Shown here in pieces: positions 37,124-45,810 of a DNA stretch of 64,000 bases (the first letter of the stretch is position 1; each line of letters opens with the position of its first letter). The translations under genes and the position numbers were made by a program. The DNA is from Candidatus Krumholzibacteriota bacterium (GTDB taxonomy: Bacteria > Krumholzibacteriota > Krumholzibacteriia > LZORAL124-64-63), in NCBI GenBank assembly GCA_024275485.1, contig JAJRZA010000032.1, positions 1 to 64,000 on the forward strand, given 5' to 3'. The notes beneath the pieces are model-generated. The model saw nothing but the letters and a program-made list of their open reading frames with translations. It made no database searches and was not told where the DNA came from.

Positions 37124-38500
37124 ATGAAAAACACCGCCCTGGTTCTCCTGATCACATTGATGATTCTACCGGTGACTGCCGTGGCCGAATTCGGTCCCTG
37201 GATTCTCACCACAGACTATGGCTTGTTCGGTCGCATCGAGTCGTTCAATACCGAAGCCCCCTGGAGTGCTTCAGGTGAGCTTGCCGTGATTCCCGGTGAT
37301 GCAGTCGGCAGGCATTTTGATGGTTTGGTCTACATTGTCGGGCGTGGGGGATCGAACCTGATCCAAATCTACAACCCCTCTGAGGATTTTGCGCTGGTGC
37401 GTGAATTTTCCATCGGGGCCGGTCGCAATCCCCAGGATATTGCTTTCGATGTTCAGGGTCGCGCTTTTGTGAGTTGTTACGATGAAGCAGTCTTGCTGCA
37501 GGTCGATACCGAAGCCGGTGTAGTAGTGCAAACCTTTGATACATCGTCTTTTGCCGATTCCGATGGTTTGCCTGAAACCGCCTGGCTGAGGGTGCATCAA
37601 AACCGTCTTTACATCACCAATCAAAAACTGGATCGCGGAAACTGGTACTCGCCCACTGGCCCGGGCCAGCTTTTGGTATTGGACCTTGATACCTTGCAAT
37701 GGCTGGATCCCATCGACCTGGTGGGTGCCAACCCCTACACAAAAATCCGTCTCGACGACCAGGGGCAACTGCTGGTCGGTTGTGTAGGATACTGGGCCCT
37801 GTTGGACGGTGGCCTCGAAACGGTTGATCCGGTTACTGGACAAAGTGAGGGCTATCTGATAACCGAAGAGGAGTTGGGTGGTGATGTGGTCAATTTCGTA
37901 CCAACCGCTGGGGACCAATTGCATGTCCTGATCAGCAGCCCCTCATTTGTCACCAGCATTGTCCGGGTTGATTTGAACACCGGCAGCATTGATTCCATCG
38001 TCACCAGCAGTGGTTACGATCTGGCGGACCTGGCCTCAGATGGTGGTTTCCTGCTATTCGTGGCTGACCGGGTTGTTGGTGCCGCAGGACTCCGGGTCTT
38101 CGACACGGTCACCGGAGCTGAATTGACCAGTGGAGTGGTGGGCACGGGTCTGCCTCCCTTTCAGTTCGTGATGCCAACCGGGAGTGATCTTTCGACCACA
38201 CCTGAAGTCGGCTTGTTGGCGGGCACCCTCAATCTGGGACAGCCTTTTCCCAACCCCTGCAATCCGTCTGCGGAGTTGGTCATCGAAGACGTAGCCGATC
38301 GTTCGGTTTCCGTTTCGGTGTTTGATTTGCGAGGACGTCGGGTGCTGAAAACAACCATGAGCACCGACTCTTCCGGCCGTGCCTCATTTCGATTTGATGG
38401 TCGCGACGCTGTCGGGGCTGCCCTGCCAGCGGGTTTGTACCGGGTCGTAGCCCAAAGCCGCGGTGGGTTTGCAGCCCGGTCCCTGACTCTGGTCAAATAG
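37124..38500 (+). CDS. Secreted YncE-like beta-propeller with sorting domain (possible BtuG analogue)
   Basis: 458 residues with a signal peptide (1-22), about six to seven propeller blades (for example VYIVGRGGSNLIQIY, AFVSCYDEAVLLQVD, LYITNQKL) and a FlgD-like C-terminus (FPNPCNPSAELVI). GGAG lies 6 nt before the ATG, and the gene is the second gene of the riboswitch operon. In Bacteroides, the surface propeller BtuG captures B12 for BtuB; the shared genetic setting and fold suggest the same job here, with C-terminal sorting instead of a lipid anchor. This is inference. Confidence 0.75.
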   Translation: MKNTALVLLITLMILPVTAVAEFGPWILTTDYGLFGRIESFNTEAPWSASGELAVIPGDAVGRHFDGLVYIVGRGGSNLIQIYNPSEDFALVREFSIGAGRNPQDIAFDVQGRAFVSCYDEAVLLQVDTEAGVVVQTFDTSSFADSDGLPETAWLRVHQNRLYITNQKLDRGNWYSPTGPGQLLVLDLDTLQWLDPIDLVGANPYTKIRLDDQGQLLVGCVGYWALLDGGLETVDPVTGQSEGYLITEEELGGDVVNFVPTAGDQLHVLISSPSFVTSIVRVDLNTGSIDSIVTSSGYDLADLASDGGFLLFVADRVVGAAGLRVFDTVTGAELTSGVVGTGLPPFQFVMPTGSDLSTTPEVGLLAGTLNLGQPFPNPCNPSAELVIEDVADRSVSVSVFDLRGRRVLKTTMSTDSSGRASFRFDGRDAVGAALPAGLYRVVAQSRGGFAARSLTLVK

Positions 38501-38530
38501 ACCACCCTAGAATTCAGGCTGGCCTGGGCC

Positions 38531-39736
38531 TCAGTTGCTCCAGAGAGCAAACCGGAAAAATCCTCGTCCAAAGGGGGCGGTCAGGTTGTTCCATGTACTC
38601 CCATCGCTGACGGGACCTTCCTCGAGGTAGGGAAACAGGGCCGAGCCATGGATCAGCAACACCAGGTCCAGTTGAGGGGGCGAAGCCACCATCTTCTTGA
38701 TGCTGATCCCGACACCGGGCCTCATTCGCCAGTGCGGCAACAACTTTTTCCCGGTTGCAATGGCGTCCAATTCATCCAGGACTGGCTGCCATCCATCGAT
38801 TTGTGCCTGGGAAATGGTCGCTCCATCAGGGCCGGTTTGCCTTGCAGAAGGCAGCCATTCGAGATCATTGTCGGTCTCGGCATCGACCCTTTCCCAGCAT
38901 TTCCGGCTGCAGGAAATCATGCTCCTGAACTCATCCCGAGCCCTGGGCCAGGCCTTCTTGTCGGTCAATTCGAGACGCATGTCATGTACGGCGGCGATGA
39001 GATCGGCCCAGTCCCCAAAATTTTCACTCGAATCGGACCAGCGAACGATTTCCGGCCGAGGTTCAGGGTCGAGGAAGACGACGTGGGCGCATTGATCCCA
39101 AACCGGACCCCAATCATAAGCCAACAAGAGATCCAGGAACCCCGAAAGGAAATGCGTATATCCCTGCAGCCACATGGCATCCGCGCTATCGAAACGAACG
39201 ATCAGGTCCATGCCGGGCTCAGTCCGCGCGTTCTGGCCCAGGACTTGACCCAACGATGCCAGAAGTGTTTCATCGAGATCCACTGTGCCGTCACCATTGA
39301 AGTCCAGGTGGGCTTTGGAGAGATTGAGCATGACGCCGAACTCTTCCTCGTCAATACCTGCCAATGTGGAATTCGCGTTGCGCAGGGAAGTCCGAAGAGA
39401 CCGGAAAAGACCGGCGACCTTTTCGGGTGTCGCCGGTTGCACAGAGTCCAACTGGGCATTGGGGACTACTACCCTCAAGAACGGTAGCCCGCCCATGGCA
39501 AAACTGGGATCAATTCCCAGGGTATTGAAACCGGCACTAAAATGCTCCAGCCCCTCAAGGGCCTGCAATACCGCCAGGGAGAAACGCTCGGAATTGTTGG
39601 CGGGAGATTTGAAGGCTGCCAGTCCGGCCTGGATTCGACCTTCCTTGACAAACTCATCAAGAGGGTCTGGGGAAGCCGTAGCTACTGGCACCACCAGGAA
39701 CAGCAGCCACATTGAAACAAAAATTCTGCTAAACAT
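38531..39736 (-). CDS. Exported protein of unknown function with one EF-hand-like loop
   Basis: 401 residues with a signal peptide (1-22). A Ca2+-loop-like stretch, DFNGDGTVDLDE, lies at about residues 144-155. The remainder is helical and weakly TPR-like; no family is recognised. It is encoded convergently to the B12 propeller gene and divergently from the adenosyltransferase gene. The ATG at 39736 has AAGGGA upstream. Confidence 0.65.
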   Translation of the reverse strand: MFSRIFVSMWLLFLVVPVATASPDPLDEFVKEGRIQAGLAAFKSPANNSERFSLAVLQALEGLEHFSAGFNTLGIDPSFAMGGLPFLRVVVPNAQLDSVQPATPEKVAGLFRSLRTSLRNANSTLAGIDEEEFGVMLNLSKAHLDFNGDGTVDLDETLLASLGQVLGQNARTEPGMDLIVRFDSADAMWLQGYTHFLSGFLDLLLAYDWGPVWDQCAHVVFLDPEPRPEIVRWSDSSENFGDWADLIAAVHDMRLELTDKKAWPRARDEFRSMISCSRKCWERVDAETDNDLEWLPSARQTGPDGATISQAQIDGWQPVLDELDAIATGKKLLPHWRMRPGVGISIKKMVASPPQLDLVLLIHGSALFPYLEEGPVSDGSTWNNLTAPFGRGFFRFALWSN

Positions 39737-39996
39737 GAAATCCCTTTTTTTAATGGGTTTAGAATTGGCGCAGGACAGATCCTTTCGACACCATACCGGG
39801 ACGCGACGGCATCGTCAAGAAACACACACAAGTACACGATTCAAGTACAGCTGGAATTCCCGGAGCCCAAATGCCAAAACCTTCTGGGCTCGGATTTATC
39901 CCACCGATTTTCCTGGGTAACCCAGAAATCCTCTTCCCAAAAACCGCCTTTTATCGCACTATTAATTCACTTCACACATGCCTAAGGAGCTTTCAA

Positions 39997-40581
39997 ATGT
40001 CCCGCATCTACACTCGAACCGGCGACCAGGGCGAAACCAGCCTGGGCGACGGCAGCCGGGTTGCCAAAAACTCGCCTCGAGTCGGACTTTATGGTGACAT
40101 TGATGAGCTCAACAGTTTGTTGGGAATGGCCGTAGCCTTGCATCGCCAGGATTCCAGTTTGTCCAATTTTGCCCAGGTGAATATGCCGGAAGTGCTGGAA
40201 GAAATACAAAGCAGGTTGTTCGACCTGGGCACTGTGCTATCCGATCCTGTCAAATCGGCCACCGAAATACCATTTCCCACCAAGGGATTGGAAGACCTGA
40301 TCGACACCATGGAAAAGGACTTGCCGCCTTTGAATAACTTTATTCTGCCGGGCGGGCATCCCGCCTGTGCCCAATTGCACGTGGCCCGCTCAACAACTCG
40401 ACGGGTGGAACGCCGGGCAGTGGCCATGGCCGCCACCAAGACCGAACCGGTGCCGACGGATGCCATCATCTGGCTCAACCGCCTCAGCGATTTTCTTTTC
40501 GTTGCTGCTCGTGCGGTTAATGCCGCTGCCGGCCGCCCGGATGTGCCCTGGATTTCCGAGAACAAACCCGAGGAAGGATAA
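39997..40581 (+). CDS. Cob(I)alamin adenosyltransferase, PduO-type
   Basis: 194 residues. Makes adenosylcobalamin from cob(I)alamin and ATP. The family N-terminus RIYTRTGDQGETSLGDGSRV, the LYGDIDELNSLLG block and the ATP/corrinoid residues in RRVERRAVAM and LNRLSDFLFVAAR are all present. The ATG at 39997 follows AAGGAG at 8 nt. It extends the B12 theme of the preceding riboswitch operon: imported B12 would be converted to the cofactor form. Confidence 0.93.
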   Translation: MSRIYTRTGDQGETSLGDGSRVAKNSPRVGLYGDIDELNSLLGMAVALHRQDSSLSNFAQVNMPEVLEEIQSRLFDLGTVLSDPVKSATEIPFPTKGLEDLIDTMEKDLPPLNNFILPGGHPACAQLHVARSTTRRVERRAVAMAATKTEPVPTDAIIWLNRLSDFLFVAARAVNAAAGRPDVPWISENKPEEG

Positions 40582-40591
40582 AGCCAAGCAG

Positions 40592-41263
40592 ATGTTCTTT
40601 TTCGGGATTTTTTCTTCACTTCCTTCGAATAATTCTCAACCCGACGGTGTATCTCTCCCGTCTGAGGCTTCATCCACCGGTTCCGCAAGTCACCTCCCGG
40701 CCAACGATGAGGCCGCCCGTCGCCAGGATACGGAAGATATCCGGCGTTTCCTGGCAGGAGATACCAGTGGATTCGAGAATTTGATGAATCGTTACCGTCA
40801 CCGAGCATACGGAATTGCCCTGAGCGTCACCGGCGACCACGATGTGGCCATGGATGCAGTACAAAAGGCTTTTCTGCGCATTTTCAAGAACCTGCAGAGT
40901 TTCCGTCTTGGCGACGCGTTTTTTCCCTGGTTTTACCGCATCGTCAAAAATGCGTCGCTGAATCAGCGTCGGGACGAGAAACGGCACAAAGGTGAAATTC
41001 CCCTCGAATGGGTGAAGCAATCGGATGGTCGACCCAATCCCCACGAACTGATGGTGGCCGATGATCTGCGCCGTCGTTTGTGGGATGGCATCCAGGAGTT
41101 GCCCGACGAAATGCGCGAAGTATTTATGCTCTACCATTTCCAGGGCAGAAAATACAAGGACATCGCCGACGCCTGCAGCATCCCTTTGGGAACGGTCATG
41201 TCCCGGTTGCACGCTGCCCGAACGAGGTTGCGTCAAGTGACCGGTTTGGAGGATGAACAGTGA
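40592..41263 (+). CDS. ECF-type sigma-70 family factor
   Basis: 223 residues. Region 2 (FENLMNRYRHRAYGIALSV...FPWFYRIVKNASLNQRR, about residues 60-128) and region 4 (LPDEMREVFMLYHFQGRKYKDIA, then SIPLGTVMSRLHAARTRLR) are clear. It has a 45-residue Ser/Pro-rich N-terminal extension. Its stop overlaps the GTG start of the anti-sigma gene, the usual sigma/anti-sigma pairing. Targets unknown. Confidence 0.9.
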   Translation: MFFFGIFSSLPSNNSQPDGVSLPSEASSTGSASHLPANDEAARRQDTEDIRRFLAGDTSGFENLMNRYRHRAYGIALSVTGDHDVAMDAVQKAFLRIFKNLQSFRLGDAFFPWFYRIVKNASLNQRRDEKRHKGEIPLEWVKQSDGRPNPHELMVADDLRRRLWDGIQELPDEMREVFMLYHFQGRKYKDIADACSIPLGTVMSRLHAARTRLRQVTGLEDEQ

Positions 41264-41724
41264 ACAGCACCGGGCCCTTTGACCCCCGCAAGGAAGCCCA
41301 CTTGTTATCGGCCTACGTCGACGGTGAATTGTCTGGCGACGAAGTAGAGCGCATTGATAAACATCTGGCTCAGAACGATGATTCCCGCCGTGAAGTGGAG
41401 CGTCTGCGTCGTTTCAACCAGGTGACCAGTGCCTTACGTCTGAAAGAAGCGCCTGCCGAAGAATGGGAAGGCTTCTGGGATAGTTTTCGCAACCAAAACG
41501 AACGCAGCTTCGGATGGATTCTGGTGACCATCGGCGTGACTGTCGTCGGTATCTGGACCCTGTGTATTTTGCTGGGTGCGCTGATCAGCTCCGACGCACT
41601 GCCTTTGTACGTCAAGGGCGGCATCTTCGCCGGTGCGGCCGGTATTTTGGTTCTCTTGATATCAGTTGTCCGCGAACGCATTCACAAGCGGTCAAAAACT
41701 CGCTACAAAGATGTCATTCGCTGA
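41260..41724 (+). CDS. Anti-sigma factor, membrane-anchored
   Basis: 154 residues. The N-terminal helices (LLSAYVDGELSGDEVERIDKHL) match the anti-sigma domain, and two TM segments follow (about 84-107 and 117-137). The HxxxCxxC zinc motif is not conserved: after DKHL comes AQNDDSRREVERL, with no cysteines. It would hold the ECF factor at the membrane. Confidence 0.82.
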   Translation: MNSTGPFDPRKEAHLLSAYVDGELSGDEVERIDKHLAQNDDSRREVERLRRFNQVTSALRLKEAPAEEWEGFWDSFRNQNERSFGWILVTIGVTVVGIWTLCILLGALISSDALPLYVKGGIFAGAAGILVLLISVVRERIHKRSKTRYKDVIR

Positions 41725-41750
41725 CCCGGGCTTTTTCGAAAAGGAACAAC

Positions 41751-42083
41751 ATGTCCAATCCTATTCTTGTGACCACCACCCACACCGTCGCCGGCAAGCG
41801 AATCGTGCGCACCATTGGGTTGGTCAAGGGTAACACCATTCGGGCCCGTCATCTGGGGCATGATTTCATGGCCGGACTGAAGAACATGGTTGGTGGGGAG
41901 ATCAGCGACTATACCAAAATGATTGCCGAATGCCGGGAAGAGGCCCTGGACCGGATGATTGCCCAGGCAACTGCCAATGGTGCCAATGCGGTGGTGGGCG
42001 TCAGGTTTGCTACCAGTGAGATGATGGAGCACGCGGCGGAGTTGCTGGCCTACGGGACGGCGGTTGTCCTGGAGGATGAGTGA
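41751..42083 (+). CDS. YbjQ-family protein
   Basis: 110 residues starting VTTTHTVAGKRI and containing GLVKGNTIRARHLGHDFMAGLKNMVGGEI, AREEALDRM-like and GANAVVGVRF segments, the signature of the YbjQ/UPF0145 heavy-metal-binding-domain family, thought to form ring-shaped pentamers. Function is unknown. AAGGAAC precedes the ATG. Confidence 0.88.
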   Translation: MSNPILVTTTHTVAGKRIVRTIGLVKGNTIRARHLGHDFMAGLKNMVGGEISDYTKMIAECREEALDRMIAQATANGANAVVGVRFATSEMMEHAAELLAYGTAVVLEDE

Positions 42084-42087
42084 GGAG

Positions 42088-42696
42088 CTATTTTTGGCTA
42101 CCTACTGCATCCACAAATTCCTCTTCGGCCAGCAAACTGTGTAGGGCCAGTTCAAAAGCCGCCCTTATGGCACCCGACTGGGTGCTGTCAACCCGGCCTG
42201 CACCATTGGTCAACCTGGTGTAATAAGGGTCCTTTTCTCCAGTCCGGTACAACTCCCACTTCAACTCGCATTCGGCTTGGTCAAAACTGGCTTTATAGGA
42301 ATAGGTGTTGAAGCTCAGTTTTCTTATGGTTCCTTTCAGTTGCAATTCGCCGAGGCCTCCATCCTTGGCCCGATAGCCGGCATCTACCAGAATATCCTGG
42401 GCCATGAAGTTAAGTTCTTTCGTAACATTCTCGAAATTTTCGTCCCACTTGTAGGCGAAGGTCCGGGCATAATCCAAACCTTCATAGAAGTAGCCAATGA
42501 CCCGACCGCCCGGAATATCGGTAAAGAGCTTGTCGAAGGACACTGTCGGCAACGATTCACCGTCGACCCGGATCACAGGTGCAGCAGCTTCGGGGGTTTT
42601 TGGGGTCGGACGGTATGACGAGCAACCGAATAGTCCAAACAGACCTGCCAGAAGCAGAATACCATGAGTGGTCCACCGATTGATTGGGAATCTCAT
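42088..42696 (-). CDS. Lipoprotein of unknown function
   Basis: 202 residues with a lipobox (LFGLFGC, Cys at about residue 23) and a following Ser/Pro/Thr linker. The body, with RVIGYFYEGLDYARTFAYKW and a GTIRKLSFNTYSYKASF strand, resembles the general form of YajG-type or penicillin-binding-protein-activator-like lipoproteins, but no assignment is safe. The ATG at 42696 has AAGGAG upstream. Confidence 0.65.
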   Translation of the reverse strand: MRFPINRWTTHGILLLAGLFGLFGCSSYRPTPKTPEAAAPVIRVDGESLPTVSFDKLFTDIPGGRVIGYFYEGLDYARTFAYKWDENFENVTKELNFMAQDILVDAGYRAKDGGLGELQLKGTIRKLSFNTYSYKASFDQAECELKWELYRTGEKDPYYTRLTNGAGRVDSTQSGAIRAAFELALHSLLAEEEFVDAVGSQK

Positions 42697-43627
42697 CCAG
42701 GCTCCTTTTTGGGAATAGGGATTGTGACCTGGAGCATAGGGTACAATTGAGGGATCATCAATACAATTGCTGGCCATTTCTGTTCTTCTTGTGGTGAAGC
42801 CTAATTCACTAACTGGAAGGAAGAAAGCAATGTCCCTCCAGTGGCATTCGATTTGGTCTTTGGTTATTTTTCAGATATGGTTTCATCAAAACAACCTTGA
42901 CCCAAAAAAAACAGGGTTATTGACGGAGATTCTGGTCCAATCCCATCAGGAGTTGGAGACATATGGGATCCAATAGGTGTTATTTGCAGCGGTGAAGTCC
43001 CCTTAGTCGATCATCCCGGGACATTCACCGAATCACAGGCTGTAAGAGCTAGAAACACCCGCAAATACACCCGCTAGATGCAATTCCCAAAAACTGAAAA
43101 ATGACCGGGTTAAAAGAGGACTAAAAAAGACCCACCTCGTCGGTAGGGTTTGCTGTAAATTTTTTAACACGTAATGAAATTATTTTTTCAGTAGTATTTA
43201 ATTACTGGTAATTTGATGATTTGAAGTCTGATCCACCGTTGAATTTCATGAAAAAAATAATGAAAACCACATTCAAACCATTTTAATCCAATGCAAATAA
43301 TGAATTTCCGAAGGCTCAAATGTCACCTTATTGTCATCGGGGGGGGGTATTTCTCACTTTGCATTTCTTTCAAAATTATACCTTAACTACCTTGCACAAA
43401 GGAGTTGCTATATATCCCAATAAAAAACTATGTATTGCAATTGCATTGATTTTATGGTACTGTTGAAAAAGTAACAACCGGCATCAAGGTCTTGCCCCTT
43501 GCAATCTAGGCCTTGACGGAAGAATGATTTTTCTTCGGATGGGCTTGGGTCTTGGGGATTCCAGGTCAGGAAAAATCGGGCAATCAAATTGTTGGCGGGG
43601 ATTCCGCCTGATTCTAAGGGGAAGTAC
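42697..43627. other. Long AT-rich leader/intergenic region upstream of the cytochrome locus
   Basis: About 930 bases without a convincing gene; 43140-43470 is strikingly AT-rich compared with its surroundings. It holds a G9 tract (43339-43347), several A/T hexamers suitable as -10 elements (for example TATATA near 43410) and a hairpin-prone stretch at 43482-43550 (TCAAGGTC with GGCCTTGA; GAAGAA with TTCTTC). An open frame without a start (42901-43077) may be a gene remnant. I could not match the leader to a c-di-GMP or other known riboswitch. Confidence 0.5.
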
Positions 43628-44758
43628 ATGAGAAAGCAATCTCAAAAATTGGTCGCGAATCAATATTGGCTTATCGGGTGCCTCGCCCTGATTGTGGGGA
43701 CATTTCTGGCCTCGTCCAATGTTGCTAGTGCACAGGGATTGAGTCGGATCCACAAAGATGATGGTTCCGCCTACCTTGAGATGCAACGCGCAGACAAAGC
43801 CGCAGGTGATTACCACAACGGTGATCTTCTTATTTGTTCCGATTGCCATGTCATGCACGGTAGCATGCAACACAACTATGAAGGGACAACCTCGGGTGTT
43901 GGCAATATTGCTTCCTTCCCGTGGTCGACCACTCCGAGCCCCTCCTTGTTGAAGTTTGCCGATCCCGTGGATCTTTGTGTGTCCTGTCACGACGGCGTGG
44001 CCGGCATACCCGATGTAATCATGGGCGACATTAACGGCCTAACTGAGCGATCCGGTGGGTTCTTCGATGAAGTCGATGTTCTCAACCCCAGAGGGCACAA
44101 CCTGGGTCGTGGCCTGGATAATTCTGGCTCAAACTTATGCCTGCGGTGTCACTTCGGGGGAGATTTTGCAACGGCCTCAGTTACCTGCCTCGATTGTCAC
44201 AATACTCACGGAAACGGAAATCCACGCAACCTTCAGTGGGCGAGCGATCCTGAAGGAACTCCACCCCTTGGCTTGTTCGTTGCCTCGGGTGCCTCCGGCA
44301 TGAGTCGTTACGAACGCGCCAACGTTGCCTACGGTACCACCAATGACCTGAGCCTTCGGGAACCAACGAACATGTGCACAGATTGCCATCATACTTTAAC
44401 GGGCTCCTACACGGACCAGGATCTCAATGGCATCCACGAGAAACACCCTTCCTATGACAGCGAACGCGGTTTCCCCAACGATATCGACCAGGGTTTGGTC
44501 AGGGGAACCACCAACCCTGCCCACTGGGTTGCAGGCACGGGTCAGGGATTCGATGGGACGGAGCGGGTACCTTATGTGAATGAGGGCGGCACCGACTACG
44601 CCACTGCTCATGTCATCGATTCTTCAACCAACGGTGTGCTTTGCTTTTCCTGCCACAAGGCTCACGGCAGCGCCAGCGCCTTCGGTTTGGTTTGGACCAT
44701 CAACGGCGGCATCGACAACAAGGGCTGCGATCAGTGTCATTTGGGAGAAGGGCGTTAA
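43628..44758 (+). CDS. 7-haem c-type cytochrome (OmcS-like paralogue)
   Basis: 376 residues: a signal peptide to about residue 35 and seven CxxCH motifs (CSDCH, CVSCH, CLRCH, CLDCH, CTDCH, CFSCH, CDQCH). The opening DYHNGDLLICSDCHVMHGS and the closing CFSCHKAHGSASAFGL match the 6-haem cytochrome at 45811, so the two are paralogues. AAGGGGAAG precedes the ATG. First gene of the electron-transfer locus; it may be a second filament subunit or a cap/periplasmic partner. Confidence 0.88.
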   Translation: MRKQSQKLVANQYWLIGCLALIVGTFLASSNVASAQGLSRIHKDDGSAYLEMQRADKAAGDYHNGDLLICSDCHVMHGSMQHNYEGTTSGVGNIASFPWSTTPSPSLLKFADPVDLCVSCHDGVAGIPDVIMGDINGLTERSGGFFDEVDVLNPRGHNLGRGLDNSGSNLCLRCHFGGDFATASVTCLDCHNTHGNGNPRNLQWASDPEGTPPLGLFVASGASGMSRYERANVAYGTTNDLSLREPTNMCTDCHHTLTGSYTDQDLNGIHEKHPSYDSERGFPNDIDQGLVRGTTNPAHWVAGTGQGFDGTERVPYVNEGGTDYATAHVIDSSTNGVLCFSCHKAHGSASAFGLVWTINGGIDNKGCDQCHLGEGR

Positions 44759-44761
44759 GCT

Positions 44762-45757
44762 GTGAATCTACCTCGCGCATCATATCGGGTTTTCGGAGCT
44801 TCACTGGCAGCGTTGTTGCTGTTTGTGGTGCTGCTGCCTGTTGATGTTTCGGGTGAGGAAATGATCGGCATTCCTTTTACTATATACGGTATGGATGGCG
44901 GTCGGCCTTTCCTCACGCCACGCGGGCTGTTCTGTGACCTGCAGGTGGATGAAATCCTGGTGGCCGATGCCGGGGGGCACCGGATACAGATTTTTGATTC
45001 GGAGGGCTGGCCCAAATACGAGTTCATTCATTGGGTTGAACGCAACGGTGAACGCATCCAGGGTGAACCAGGCGCAGTGGCAGCTACCCCAGACGGCAAC
45101 ATTTTCATCATCGACATACTGAGTCTCGATATTTCCATCGTGAATTTTCGGGGATTGCCCCTGCGCAATATATCTGCGGCAGAGTTGCTGCCGGATCAAA
45201 ACGAGCCCGCTCTGGGAGTTTGCCTTGCTTTGGGGCCCGAAGGGCACATTTTTGCTATTTGCAAGGCAAACAATGACCATTTCATGGTTGAGATGACCAA
45301 TACCGGGGAGGTTATTGGTCGTGTGCTCATGGGACAGGCCGGAGACTTGAAGCAAGTCACCGGCATTGCGGTGGACGCGCAACGCGTGTACCTGTCCGAC
45401 CTGGCTGCAGAATCCTGCGTGCAGGTCTTCGACCGACAGGGACAGCGCCAATTGGCCTTCGGAATTCATGACACCGGTTGGGGGAATTTCTCTTTCCCCG
45501 CCGCCATTTCCGTGACCTCTCTTGGCCATATATGGGTTGTCGATCAGATCCGCCAGATCGTCAACAGTTTTGATGCCGAAGGAAAGTTCCTTGGTTATAT
45601 CGGAGGTAAGGGGATCGGCCCTGGATCAATGAGTTATCCATGCGCGGTCGCCAGAGATCGCCGGGATCGCATACTCGTGCTGGAAAAAGTCGGACGCCGC
45701 TGTCAGGCTTTTGTCCTGCCCGAAGGAGGTGGTGCGGCAAGCAATTCAGGTACTTGA
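44762..45757 (+). CDS. NHL-repeat beta-propeller, exported
   Basis: 331 residues with an N-terminal signal/anchor segment and six NHL-type blades (GRPFLTPRGLFCD...ILVADAGGHRIQIFD is the first; later VYLSDLAAESCVQVFD, IWVVDQIRQIVNSFD). It begins with a GTG 3 nt after the 7-haem gene. NHL proteins adjoin filament-cytochrome genes in Geobacter (I recall one next to omcS, not verified here), suggesting an assembly, peptidyl or docking function. Confidence 0.85.
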   Translation: MNLPRASYRVFGASLAALLLFVVLLPVDVSGEEMIGIPFTIYGMDGGRPFLTPRGLFCDLQVDEILVADAGGHRIQIFDSEGWPKYEFIHWVERNGERIQGEPGAVAATPDGNIFIIDILSLDISIVNFRGLPLRNISAAELLPDQNEPALGVCLALGPEGHIFAICKANNDHFMVEMTNTGEVIGRVLMGQAGDLKQVTGIAVDAQRVYLSDLAAESCVQVFDRQGQRQLAFGIHDTGWGNFSFPAAISVTSLGHIWVVDQIRQIVNSFDAEGKFLGYIGGKGIGPGSMSYPCAVARDRRDRILVLEKVGRRCQAFVLPEGGGAASNSGT

Positions 45758-45810
45758 TGATTCAGTCATCGCTTTCACTCATTTCCTGAAACTCACGTGG
45801 AGGTTACATC

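Noticed and set aside
42901-43077. Start-less open frame of about 58 codons in the leader region
   Set aside because: It has no ATG, GTG or TTG with a ribosome-binding site and no recognisable family; it could be a remnant but cannot be supported as a gene.
43480-43627. c-di-GMP (GEMM-type) riboswitch before the cytochrome operon
   Set aside because: I looked because Geobacter cytochrome genes often carry one, but the conserved GEMM core with its tetraloop and receptor is not present.
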